Shown here piece by piece: positions 32,436-44,743 of a stretch of 64,000 bases of DNA. Made by a program: the position numbers and the translations under genes. Each line of letters starts with the position of its first letter. Position 1 is the first letter of the stretch. Source of the stretch: Epinephelus fuscoguttatus (Eukaryota > Chordata > Actinopteri > Perciformes > Serranidae); NCBI RefSeq assembly GCF_011397635.1, contig NC_064773.1, positions 4,141,782 to 4,205,781 on the forward strand, in the 5' to 3' direction. The notes under the pieces were generated by a model, which saw only the letters and a program-made list of their open reading frames with translations, did no database searches and had not been told where the DNA came from.

Positions 32436-32640
32436 TATTTTTTATTTTAAAACTCATCTTGAGTTTTTACAACATTTCATCTATTTTTTCTATACTTTCC
32501 CCTTTTTTGATTAATAATTCATAGCTTTGACCTAGTAACTCTTTTTTGTTTTTTCTTGGCATTAATAATCTTCCATATTTTCATACAGGCAGAGGTTTTA
32601 TAAAGTCAACTGTTTATCTCTTTTATCCAACAGTCCTGGT
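31195..32640. repeat. Diverged tandem duplication of ~720-790 bp with microsatellites
   Basis: Two head-to-tail copies share GATCTTTG(A/G)TTT, GGTAGGCTC, TTTTTATTTTAA, and GAGGTTTTATAAAGTCAACT followed by GTTTATCTCTTTTAT. The last block occurs near 31873 and again near 32591. Microsatellites inside are (AT)n at about 31350-31366, (TA)n at 32082-32134, (CA)n at 32376-32400 and (GA)n at 32412-32434. Confidence 0.75.
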
Positions 32641-32859
32641 CAAATATCTGTTTAAGTGGTGAAGTGTTTTTCCTTCACATGTATTGTTCATGTTCAGCCT
32701 CTTTAATTATTGATTGACCTTCCTTTAAGATGCTTATATAAACTGGGGTTTTATTTTAAAAGACGGGGATTTAAAACAGAAGAAGGAGCTTTTGTTGCAA
32801 TATAAATGTAATTTCTTGAGGTTAATTTGTAGTGCTAATGAAAGTGTGTGTTGCCGTCA

Positions 32860-33368
32860 GATTTTGGGATGCAGGCTCCATCCCTCCCCCCTTCCAGAGG
32901 ACAAAGACTAAAATGGGTCAGACTCTGGAGAGAAGCAGATCTTCCGCACCAGCCATCATGTAATGTAGTTCATCATCCTGGAGACAGAAACAAGATGCTG
33001 CTGACGGGATTTATGGCGTTTCGGTAACGGATCCAACATGTTGCCTCCACAAACGGTTTGATCCCGTGTATTTAACGGCCGGTGATGACGGACACACGTT
33101 TATTATCCAGCATTTAAAGGAGAAAAACACGAATATTTCTGAATCGTGCCACCAGTTGTTTTTTTTTTATTTACCAACATGTCCTCTCGGGATGGGTGAA
33201 GCATCTTGTTCGCTTACTGGGACTGAACTGGTTTGATTGGGATCTTTGCTGCCTGCTGGTGAGGCTTCCAGTTTCCAGTCAAACACCGACTCATCAGGCG
33301 GAGGACTGACCGACGGAGGGATGATGGACGCGGCGCCGAGTTAATCTGTGTCCTCGGTGAAGAGAAAG
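32860..33368 (+). promoter_or_regulatory. Candidate upstream promoter/leader exon (possibly mansc1)
   Basis: GC content rises here (CGGACGCGGCGCCG-type sequence), and a possible donor, GAAAG|GTACAA, follows at 33369. mansc1 needs a noncoding leader, because its first coding exon opens with a splice acceptor ending at 38909. A second candidate donor is at 36796. Neither is proved. Confidence 0.3.
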
Positions 33369-33649
33369 GTACAACCGTGAAGCTGTGGAGGGAGGGGGAT
33401 AGAAAACATCATTATTACACCATGTTGCTTTGTGTCCCAGTTTAGGCTGCATTATCCGGTAACATTAGCACCATTAAAACCAGTACAGCGACACGTTTGT
33501 TCGGCAGGTGGTACATGGAATAACCCAGCAGCGAACACTTACACAAAGGCACAAATTAGGTGTCTGTTATTAAGCTATTGAAAAGACTTAAGCTGTGTTT
33601 AACTGAAATATTTAGCTACTAGCTTATTTGTGTTGCTTTATTGCATCTT

Positions 33650-34960
33650 TATAGCATCTTGTGTCAGTTCGTTCTGAATATACAGAAGTGTTATTAGCTT
33701 CGCTTTCGCCCAAAGACGTCTTCTCAAGTTCTTCTTAGCCACAAATAGCTAGCTAGTTAACAGTGTTGTTATTTTAACTATAAAGATGTCTCAGACCCAT
33801 TTCATAACTTATTCTAATTTATGTCTTTTAGCTTGTGTCTCTGTGCAAGATATAGCTCACGCGAAATTCCTTCGCTCTATTTCCCTCACTGCCGAACTGA
33901 CGCGTCTTCGCCCGCCGACGTCGAATCTTTTTCAGACGAATTTTAGCTTCGCCTTTAGTTAGCCTGAATAAAACTGACATCTTTACAGTGCTGGAAAGTA
34001 ACGAAGTACATTTAATCAACTACTGTGCAACGCTGAGGTATTTGTACGTTCAATTGTAAACCCTAATCCGTGCATGACACAAAATTTTAACGTAAAGTTG
34101 ACACAGTGTCCCAGATTGTCAAAATTACATAACTTTATGTTAACTTGACACAAAAATTCATCCCCTGTGAGTCTGACTTTTTTTTTGTAAACAATTTTTA
34201 ATTTACAATATTATCATTATGCACTTAAAATATATCTTTATTGTGAAATGAAATCATCTTGTGTCAGTTTGTTCTGAGTACACAGAAGTGTTATTAGCTT
34301 CGCTTTTGCCCAAAGACGTCTTCTCTAGTTATTTTTACACACAAACAGCTAGCTGGTTATTAGTGTTGTTACATCAGTTATAATTCTGACCATACCCTAT
34401 TTCAATTTTAATCTATGACTTCTTGCTTGTGTCTCTGTGCAAGCTACAGCTCACGCGAAATTCCTTTGCTCTGTTTCCTTCACAGCCAAACTGACAAGTA
34501 TTCACCTGCCGATATCAGATCTTATCCAGGCAAATATTAGCTTCGCCTTCAGTTAGCCTGAAAAAAATTGACATATTTACAGTGGTTGAAAGTAACTAAG
34601 TGCATTAGATTAGCCACTAACAGCTAGCTAGTTAACGGTGTTGTTACGTTAGTTATAATTTTGACTGCCTTATTTTAAATCTATGACTTTTTGCTTTTGT
34701 CTCTGTACAAGGTACAGCTAGCCTTCCTTTACTCAGTTTCCTTCTTAGCCTGTTTTGGACATCAAAACTGACATATTTACAGTGGTGGAAAGTAACCAAG
34801 TACATTAAATAAACCACTGTACAATTATGAGGTACTTGTACTTTACACAGTTAACCCCAAATCCATCCATGACACAAAATTTTCACTTGACACAAAAACT
34901 CTTCCCTTGTGAGTTTATCATAATTTTTTTTATAAGTCAACAATTTTTTCAGTTAATTTG
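33650..34960. repeat. Tandemly repeated block, period ~600 bp, plus partial third copy
   Basis: Copy 1 (from about 33654) and copy 2 (from about 34254) share CATCTTGTGTCAGTT, CAGAAGTGTTATTAGCTTCG, CCCAAAGACGTCTTCTC, GCTCACGCGAAATTCCTT and CGCCTTTAGTTAGCCTGAA or close variants. A shorter copy starts near 34612 (CAGCTAGCTAGTTAAC) and ends with CATATTTACAGTGGTGGAAA. The order is well kept despite substitutions. Confidence 0.8.
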
Positions 34961-34964
34961 ACTA

Positions 34965-36695
34965 AATTTTATGAAGCAGTTTTAGCTTGATTAGTTTAAG
35001 GCCAATTAACAACACTGTCATTGTGCACTTACAGTTTTTTTTTATAAAGTTGCAATGGTTTTATGTTCATATGGCATAGAATTAAATGCTCAAACAACAA
35101 TAACAACAAAAAGTTGTTAAACTGACATGAAATTCTTGTCCGACAAGGGTCATGTGACACATTTATTTTTGTATCTCTTTTACTCAAATCTTTTATTTTA
35201 CTATTTTGTACTTAACTAAAAGTTTTGAGTTTAGTGAGCAGATTAGGGGTTATAGTTTATTGGTTAGGCTATTTCCATCTACTGTTTCCCTCTGAGAAAC
35301 TTCCATCACTGTATCTCAGAGGGAAATATTGTACTTAATTACTCTAAGACATTTATTAGTTACATTACAGATCAGTTAAAATCAGCATTACCACAGCAAC
35401 GTCAAAGTGATGAACACATGAATAAACGTATGATTATAATCCAATAATAATATATTTATCGCTATTATTCTGAACTGGGCCATTCTGCATTATAGGTACT
35501 TTTACTTTTAAGAAGTATATTAAATGTGAATATTTTGTACTTTTGCCTAAGTGAAGTTTCTAATGTAAAAAGCAATATTACAATTTAAATGTACTATATT
35601 ACAAGATTTTTTTTTACGTAAGTAAAAGTATAAATATCATCAAAATGTACTTAAGTATTAAAAGTTAAACAGACTATTATGCAAATTCATAACAGTATAG
35701 TCTACTAAAAATACATCATATTTTATTATCTTATTCTATATATAGATATAGATATTATATAGATCTAGTACACATCAGTAATACTCAAGTGCCTTTGCTT
35801 TGTTACAGATAAAGCTACAATGACGACACCAAGGTCGTATCTAGCAGATATTTTCTGGGATTTATGGAAGTTTTAATGACCTAAAGAGGACGTCATTTTC
35901 TTCAATTACACAAAGATTACTCATGTTTTTTTAACAGATCTCTTCTGACTGAAGACTATGATTAAATGTAAGTAAAACAAGAGGATTTGATATATTTTTT
36001 TAACCAGAATTACACTTCTGGGGAAAGTGGAGAGGCAACATTAAGACAATTATATTGGAAGATCAAATTTATCGTGAATATATTTGACCCGAGATCTGAT
36101 AGTTCTTTAGCTTGCTTATTCAATATTTACCTCAACATATATTCAGCCAGGCTGTTTCACACATAAAAACAGTCCAAAAAATCCTAATTTGACCAGAAGA
36201 TCTGAACTCAAAGTTAACTCGTCAGCTCTTTTTCATATTAAAGTCTTCTTCAGGTCATCTCCCTTCAGAACGGTCGATAGATTCAGTTAAAGGCTCCAAA
36301 ATAGAAGCTTGACGTTGAGTTCAACTATTTTACTGTTTCTGAGGTTTATTTGTGTCTACTGCACTCTTGTCCTTATTTGATCCTTTTTGGTGTCTTATTC
36401 TGCTTAAAAAACTTTTTCATCTAACTGTGGTGCTGTTGTTTTATTTTTATTTTTTCACGCAAAGCACTTTGTAACATAAAGTTGATTATATTTTTTTATT
36501 ATTAAAACTAACTTTGACACTGAAAAATCTGAACATTGTGTCCATAAGATGATATTTGCCTACAGATAAGGCCTCGTGTCTGTCTAATAAGAAGCTCCAG
36601 ACACAAGTACAGTGCAGACACACCTGGTTAGTAATCTAATTGATAGTGGGTCAGATAGCACCAGCTGTAAAAGAGATAAGGTGAAACACTGACAC
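34965..36695. other. AT-rich intergenic, no gene seen
   Basis: Phrases such as TACTTTTACTTTTAAG and AAGTAAAAGTATAAAT are low-complexity, dispersed-repeat sequence. No exon was recognised. Confidence 0.4.
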
Positions 36696-36699
36696 TCTG

Positions 36700-36795
36700 T
36701 CCCGCACAGGAGACGGGTTAAAGTCCTGCTCTGTGGACTGTGGACCCAAAGATCCACTGAGCATCTGATGGAGGACTGTTCACACTGTCGGCCCG
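36700..36795 (+). other. Candidate noncoding leader exon (possibly mansc1)
   Basis: The sequence ends GGCCCG|GTGAGT, a strong donor shape, 2.1 kb before the mansc1 coding exon acceptor. No acceptor or transcription start was fixed on its left side. It could be a first exon or chance. Confidence 0.3.
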
Positions 36796-38905
36796 GTGAG
36801 TTTCTGCTTCAACACAACATATTTTTAGGTTTTGTATCTGAAAAGCTGAAGACAAATTAATGTGTCCGTCATTAACACCCTCGGTGACCTCGTTCACTTT
36901 CAGCAGAAATCTAAAAATGGAAGCTCCTTCGCCGGCTCCTGAAGGATTAGCGTCCATTTTTAGATTTCTATTTTTACGGCACAGATTGATTTTTCTATTT
37001 TAGCTCTCTTTGTGTGCTGCTGTTGTCAGTGGAGACAGATCTGGGACTCGGGGACGGACACACAAAGATGTTGTAGTGTCAAAAACAGTTGAAGCTGCCA
37101 CTGAGACAAACTGATGAGCTTTGAAAGATGACGTCCAACAAAGTGTTTATTCTTAAGAAAGACTTGTAGAAACTAATTTAAAGATGATCTGCAGGAGTTT
37201 ATAAACTCAGTAACTCTAATATTGTAACATGGTTTTTCCTCTGTGAACAGCCTTACATGCGTTTATGCCCATTGAGGAAATAAATGACTTTCTCATTAAT
37301 TCAGTTTTTATTCAGACTCATAATTAGACTGAATTTGGTTCCACTTAATTTCAGTCTTACATGTAGAGCCTCATTTAGTTTTGTTTTACCATAATTAATT
37401 AGCAGAAAGTGACGTACGCGTCCCACCAACAAATCAGACACATGTTGATTGAAGAGGTTTTTTTCTGTAAGCTCTAAACATGTCTGCACACTATTTTTCT
37501 GTTTCTGTTTTTCATGCATGTTTTCTGTCTGCTCTCAGTTTTGTTTACAAAGCTGTGTTTGATGATGGAATAAAACCTGTTTATGACTTGTAAACAGCGT
37601 TCACGCCAACTTCAAAGTCGTAATTAATAGCAGGAAACTGGATATTTACAGTCAGTAGTCTGACAGCAGGAAGTAGGCCACTCTTTGCCAACATGTTAGC
37701 CAATATGCTGATAATGTGTGTATATGTTTCCTCTCTTTATTCAAACCCCCGTTAGCACCAGTATAAGCATTGGGTATTCTTCCTGGGGTCCTAACACATA
37801 CAGTCACACACACTTAAACATATAACACATAAACACAAACAACAAAACAGCTCATCTTGTTGGTTTAACATTAAACACGGAAAAGAAATAAAATTGTCGT
37901 CCTTTTAATAAAAAATTTGGCCAGACACAAAATTAAAAATCAAGCTTTCCTCAAATAATTAACAGAAAACTAATTTTTTTCATCTTTGTACAAATAAATA
38001 GTCATTTTTAATAAACATAAATCCTTGTCGGACTGTCCTTAAATTATATGTTTATCCATTCTGTGCTTTTACAAATTTTAATTTCAAGATAATTGGGTAT
38101 TTAAACTAAAAGAAAACAAACATGTCTGATTCTCTTCCACGGGGTTTCTTGCTTTCATTCAGGTTTACATTTTATTCTTACAACATTTTTCACCTGTCCT
38201 GTTCTTGTATTTTTAAATAAACTGACTTTTTAAATGATGTGTATTCATGCAAATGTTTGTCGGATTCGTCAAATTCTCACAAAACTTTTTACAAAGGCTG
38301 ATCATTATCATAAATAACACCCTTACATAGACAGTGGCGCCTCGAAGGGGTGGCCAAGGGGGGGCCACAGCCACCCTGATACAATCACAGGCCCCCCATC
38401 ACAAAAAATAATGGAAAATAATCGGAGGCCTCTGTGTAGGGTTTCCAGTAAATGTTTTGTTTCTCACAGTCAGTGTACACTTTCAAATTAAAGCGGTATA
38501 GTTGTCTTTTCAATAAAATGACAACGGCCCTTTTCGACGAACAATAAATTGCCTAAATTGATAAATATGTCGCCCATTTCAGGTGGCTAACAAGCACATA
38601 AAAATGACATAGTTTTAGATTTATGACATCATGTAGTCCATCTTGCTGTCGTCTTTTTAACGACACATGTCCAAAACTTCCTGGTACATAAAAACAAAAT
38701 TCAAACACAACAAAAATCATGTTCTGAAGTCTCACAAGGTGCTAAAAAAAAATCACACGCTGCCGTGGAAATGGTTCAGATTTATATTTGTCATTTGGGT
38801 GAACAGAGTCTTTAAAGTCAGTGTTATCGGTTTTATCACACCTTTGTTTGTCACTTATTTCAGTGTAAAATGAAAATTTGGTAACACGCAGCATGTCCTC
38901 TGTTT
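36796..38905. other. Upstream of mansc1, no coding exon; repeat fragment near 38332-38410
   Basis: No coding segment is seen. The stretch CAGTGGCGCCTCGAAGGGGT with the following C-rich part (38332-38400) resembles a dispersed teleost element fragment, but its ends are not clear. Confidence 0.4.
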
Positions 38906-38909
38906 TCAG

Positions 38910-39234
38910 AACATTAGTGTGGATCTCTGCTCTCCTGCTGTGGACTCTGAGGCGTTTCTGATCACAGACCGTAGAACTGCTGCAGCCATGACTCCTCCAG
39001 CCTCCACTCGACCCTCATCATGGACTCTCTCTGTGCTGCTGCTGCTGCTAATGGTGGCCACATCATTTCCTGTGTCAGCTGTGGAGCCGGAGACGTGTTT
39101 CTCCAGACAGCACCAGAACGCCATTGTGAACGTCAGGCAGGCGTTAAACAGGTCGACGACAGCCATGGACGCCCGGGTGGTCCGGTCAGAGAGGGACTGT
39201 GTCCTCGCCTGCTGCTCAGAGGAAGTCAGACCAG
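38910..39234 (+). CDS. mansc1: mansc1 coding exon 1 (start codon at 38988)
   Basis: The exon opens after the acceptor CTGTTTTCAG and includes 78 bp of 5' UTR before ATG at 38988. It encodes the signal peptide and the first half of the MANSC domain, and ends GACCAG|GTGAGA in phase 1. Confidence 0.88.
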
Positions 39235-42200
39235 GTGAGACAAACTGAAGGGGGCTACAGACTTAGTCATGTGTGTACCCTGGGCCGTTTCCATGCATTT
39301 ACCACGAAGATCAGAATACAGGTGCACTCTAACTTTAGCGGCAGATGGTTTGACCGCAGCTCCTGTTCTTCTCTGGTGGACCAGAGGCAGCGTCTGATGT
39401 CTCTGCATCGCCTCGGCCGTCAGCTTGGTGGTGTTTTTCAAAGAACTTGAATATTTTTGACTGAAACTTCTGCAGCTCATTAAAAGCAGCCATCAGTGCG
39501 GATCAACATACATTTACATTTCTGTAAAATTGTCAATCACGGTAGTGAAGGTAAACGTTAATAAATGAGTAGCAGAGACACGGGAAGTTTCTTTAGTCTC
39601 ATCTCAGACATTGTTCATCATTAAGCTAAATGCTGCATAAAAACACTGATTTATTCACAGTGATAAACGTCTCAGACAAACGCTTTGTCCCTTTGGGAGC
39701 TAAAATAACAATGAGGTACATTTTAGGATCCAGTCGAGACGTCTACCTTTGAAAACACTCAAGTGGGTCAAAGTGGGATTCAGTGACGGCCTTTTTGTAG
39801 CGTCTCAGGCTGAGACGTGAGAGCTTTACTTAGAAATCTGCTTCCATTTCTAAGAACAGATATTTTAGTCTCAGCAGTTAAAACTTGGTCACGTTATATA
39901 ATTAGACGGATATTTGAAAGGCAAATCTAAAACTGCCGACAGACCCGATGTCACGCAGTTAAGCACAGTGCAGGGAAGTCAGTTTATTAAAATACTGCAC
40001 TCAAGTTCAATCCTGAGGTATTTATTTCACTTTATGTTCCTACTCCACTTCATTTCAGAGTAAAATATTGTACTTTTTACTCCACTACTTTTATCTGACA
40101 ACAACTTGGCACAGTTTTTCGGGTTACAATTTTACATCTAGAACAAGTACACAAAGTACTGTGTAATACACTGTAAAATGTACCTATTTTTAAACCATCA
40201 TTTACAAAACTTAAATTTGTACTCTGTATCTGTATTCCAAACGCAATTTTAATTAAATTTCTCAATTCATCCAAAACACACCTCCCGCATCAACAGGACA
40301 AAGAGTCACACTCTTACAGGAACAGTCCACCCCAAAATCAAAAACACATATTTTTTTCCTCTTACCTGAGGCCTGAACTACGGAGCCAGTTCAACTTACC
40401 CAAGATATCTTCTCGTTATCGGGTTTGACTAACCTTCACATTGTCCGTCTGGATAACTGGTGCTACAAAGCTGGTTATCAACTAGTTCAGCCAACTCTGG
40501 GTTTTCCTATCAGCCACAAGTGACATCATCAGAATCCATGAATGAAGTAGGCTGCTTCATATTATATGAGATGAAACGGTAGCAAATTTTTTTGCAACTA
40601 CAAGACAGTAAAATGTCAGTGGGGTGGGATGTAACCGACAATCTGTAATCTTAAAACAGAAAATCTCGAAACGTTGAAAACACTATTGAAAAATTCACCT
40701 TCAGTTGAGACTTAAATCTCATACAGGTATCACCAGGCTACATGTGACAGTATAGAGTATTGATTGCTGTTTAGTTGGATGATGATGAAACTCCTCTGAA
40801 TATGTCACATAGAATACTTAACAGTGACACCAGACAGTTTGATTCTACTGACCTATAACAATATATAGACGACTCTGTTTTTTACCTGTGACTCTGGACT
40901 TTTGTCCATGGATACTTTTTTCTTCAGTGATGTGATTGGTCAGAGGTCGGGGTGTTGACAGGCTGTGATCAGGTTAGCTGTTCAGCATCAGTTACCATGG
41001 TGATTTATCCTGGTAAAAAAGAGAACTAGCTTCATAGTACTGAAAACCCAGAGTAAACCCTCGCTAACTCCAAATCCTGCTTCATAGTACAGGCCTCTGT
41101 AGTGCTGTTCATCAGTCTAGATTGTTTTTGTGTGAGTTGGCAAGTCGTAGATGTCTGCTTTCTCTCCAATATAATGAAACACTCAGCTTGCGTTGCTCAA
41201 AGTGCCAAAATAATACATCTGAAAAACTCAACATCAATGTCTCTTTCCAGAAATCATCACCTGGTTACTCAAGATAATCCACAGACCTTGTTGTTGTAGC
41301 TTCATGTAGGAACTATTTTCTTTCTACACCAGCCAACCGTATCACTGTGCAGAAGTAAGTGTGCATCTACTCACAGAAAAGATGCTCATGCTCGTGACAG
41401 TGCAAGATGTAAACGTTTATGGCGTCCTCCTCGACTGAGCTGGAACGTTAGCTAGCCAGCAGTCGATACGAGCTTCCTTAGGAACGGTGACACGGCTGGT
41501 GGATGTAAAAGGAAAACAACAGTACAAAAGCAGCAAAGTCTGTTCCCCCCTGTCGATGCGTTCAGGTCCTTCAGATTCTGACCGTTGTTTTTGTGTTTCC
41601 GAAGGTGCCAAATGCAACATGGCTGTGTTCAAGGGCAACAAACACGCCGGTGACGATAACTGCTTCCTGTTCCACTGTCAGACGGAGCAGGACTGTCCGT
41701 TAATGAAGGCACCGGAAGGCATCAACACCTACGACATATACAAAGGTACATTCATCTTCTCTTTCATCAGAACTTAATTTCTTCTTTCCTTCACATGATG
41801 TTCTGTTATTTTAAAGAGTCACTATACCGCTATTACCCTCACTGTGCTTCTTTTCATTTGATGAGGTGTTGAGATATGACTTCTGCTGTCATCTTAGAAC
41901 AGTGGAGCTGAATCAGGTTCTCTGATGGATTAGTCAGATTAATGGGGAAGTCATTTGATTAGGATCAAGAACACCAGACAGGTTTTAAGCAAACCTCCAC
42001 TTACACAATATATTCCAAACCAATTTTCAACCATTTGTAATTCAGAAACAGTTTGCCATCGACTGACACCAGCTCTTAATTAAAAACTGTACTGTCAACC
42101 CAGTCACCAGGAAACATACTGGCACTGTAAGTTTCTGCAAACCATGGATACATGACATTTCCTTGGTCGTATGTATTGCATACATTGGAACTTTGACATT

Positions 42201-44709
42201 TAACAGCACTGTGGTTAATGGTTATGGTTTGGCTTAAAATACCCGGCTTTGGAGGCACAATCCCAGCAGTAAAAACAGTAACTGGTAAAAAAAACAAAAA
42301 AACACTCACATTGGGGGCTAAAAAGCCGATACAAACAGAACTGACTGTTTCACAGTGGGTGTTCTTGTTTGTTGGTCTCAAACAGTGGTCTGCACTTTGG
42401 CAGGCGTCTCGTCAAACATGCACATGTAATGTATTCATGGTTTACAGAAATGTACAATGCCAACATTTTCTTCTAGCAACTGTTCAGATGATTTTATGTG
42501 ATATGATCTCTGCAGCTCTGTGGATCTTTTTTAGCTTCCTAAAACTCAAGCTGATGAACATGGTGGAACATTTAGCAGCTAAAGAGACAGATTTTTCCAC
42601 CCAATTTGAATGTTATCAGCCCATTAAATGATGTTTGTTACCAGTTGTCAGAAGGCTCTATGATTTGCACCATGGCCCTACTGTACCGCCTTATGGAGCT
42701 GCATTAGGGTCAAAAGTTTTGTACTTGAAACAATAAAATTTGAAACTGAAAATTCATGTGTTGATCTTGAATTTTGAAAAATTTTGAAAGTGAAAAAATT
42801 AGATTTGAAAATTTAAAAAATAAGATCTGGATCTGAAAAGATAAAACATGCAACTGGAAAAAATAAGACCTCAAATGTTAAAATATATATGGAAGTGAAA
42901 AGTGAAAATAAATTATTTATTCAAAAGAATTACAAAAGTGAATCAAAATTATATTTAACTTGAAAAAACATTTCATACACTTTTTTATTTTGAATTTATT
43001 TGAATACATTGTTGTATTTTTCAAAATTCAAGATCAACACATGAATTTTCAGTTTCAAATTTTATTTTTTCAAGTACAAAACTTTTGACCCTAATGTAGC
43101 TCCATACATTCTAGAAGAAGTCGGGGGTGGCTTAGTGGTAGAGCAGGCGCCCCATGTACAAGGCTGTTGCCGCAGCAGCCCGGGTTCAACTCCAGCCTGT
43201 GGCCCTTTGCTGCATGTGTCCCCCCCCCCCCCCTTCACACTTGTCTGTTCTATCCATTGAATGCCAAAATGCCCCCAAAAATGCCCCCCCCCCCCCCAAA
43301 AAAAGAAGAAGAAGTCAGGTGACATAGTGTAAAGAGTGACAAACTCTGTGCATGGAGGAGGTCGATGGATGGGTCAAACAAACAGAGGACTTTCACCCAG
43401 GAGACCACTGTTGGTGTCCGGTGTGAAACCAAAAGGGTGAAACCAGAATTCATCAATAGGTGTTTTCGCACCGGTGGAACTTTTTCGTTGTTCTATGGAC
43501 CCCCTTTTTTGTGTCCACACTGCGAGAACAAGGAGAACTCATGTTTCTTTGAACCCCATTTTGAGGGACCTTTTTAACTCCTATTTCGGAGTAGGTACTG
43601 GTGACTGGTAGGACACGTGAGCCAATGCAGCACCGGCAACTGCCATTTTTAAAAACCTCTTACCTGTGTAAACAAGAGAGACCATAATAAACAAACAACA
43701 TCTTATAACGAGTTAAGTTCTCACAGGAGCTTCCCAGAACTGTTTGATCCAAAAACACCAATAGTCTTCAGAGTTATGTAACATTCTTATTTTAATCCTC
43801 ACAGCGATCTCTTCCAAAACATACATAGCCATAGTTTTTACGGCTTAACCCTCACCTCAGGAGGTGGTGGGGACCAAAAACGGAGCTAAAAGAGAAAGAA
43901 TACTGGACCTACATTCAGGTGGACACAAACACAAAGCCTCTTAATGGATCATCATGTTGCTCTGTAACTGCTGGCTGTGGAAATCACTAACTGTTAGCTA
44001 ACATGTTAGCATCAGCTACTTCATAAGATAATCATATTTAAACTTGACTTTGACTTCTGACTTTGTCTTGTCTTCTGCATAGGCTTGATTCATCCAACCA
44101 CTGTGAGGCCTGTGACCATGACAACCACCACCACAGAACAAACCACCACCACCTCCACCACCACCACCACCACCACGCCGGCCCCAACTACACCAACAAC
44201 CACGCAACCCACCACCACTACAACCACCACACCGAGTACAACATCACCACCAGCAACGACTACAACCTCTGCGCCATCCACAACTTCAACCACCATCGCC
44301 ACCACAACACCTCCGCCCATCATCATCATTGCCACTATGGCTCCGGTAACTCCAGCACCCACCACCACCACCACAACAACAGCTTCTACTACAACCACCA
44401 CCACCCCCGCCGCCATAGTGAAGAAGCCAAACAAGAGCAGCAAGAAGCAAAATAAATCAACCAAGAAAGTAAAACCTCATCCTGTCAGCACCACCACATC
44501 CGCTCCACCGACACAGAGCTCCACCACATCGCTTCCTGTTGTAACCACCAGCAAAGAGGCTGCACCAAGAACTACTGAAAGACCACAGCCCAATACTGAA
44601 ACTACTTCAACTACTACTACAACCACAACAACCACTACAACTACTACTACAACTCCCACTACTACTACCACCACTACAACTCCTCCTCCACCTACTACAA
44701 CCACCACTC

Positions 44710-44743
<34 letters not shown>

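Noticed and set aside
39235..39450. Extension of mansc1 exon 1 past 39234
   Set aside because: The frame closes within a few codons (stop at 39246-39248), while GTGAGA at 39235 and the phase match to the exon at 41605 complete the MANSC domain.
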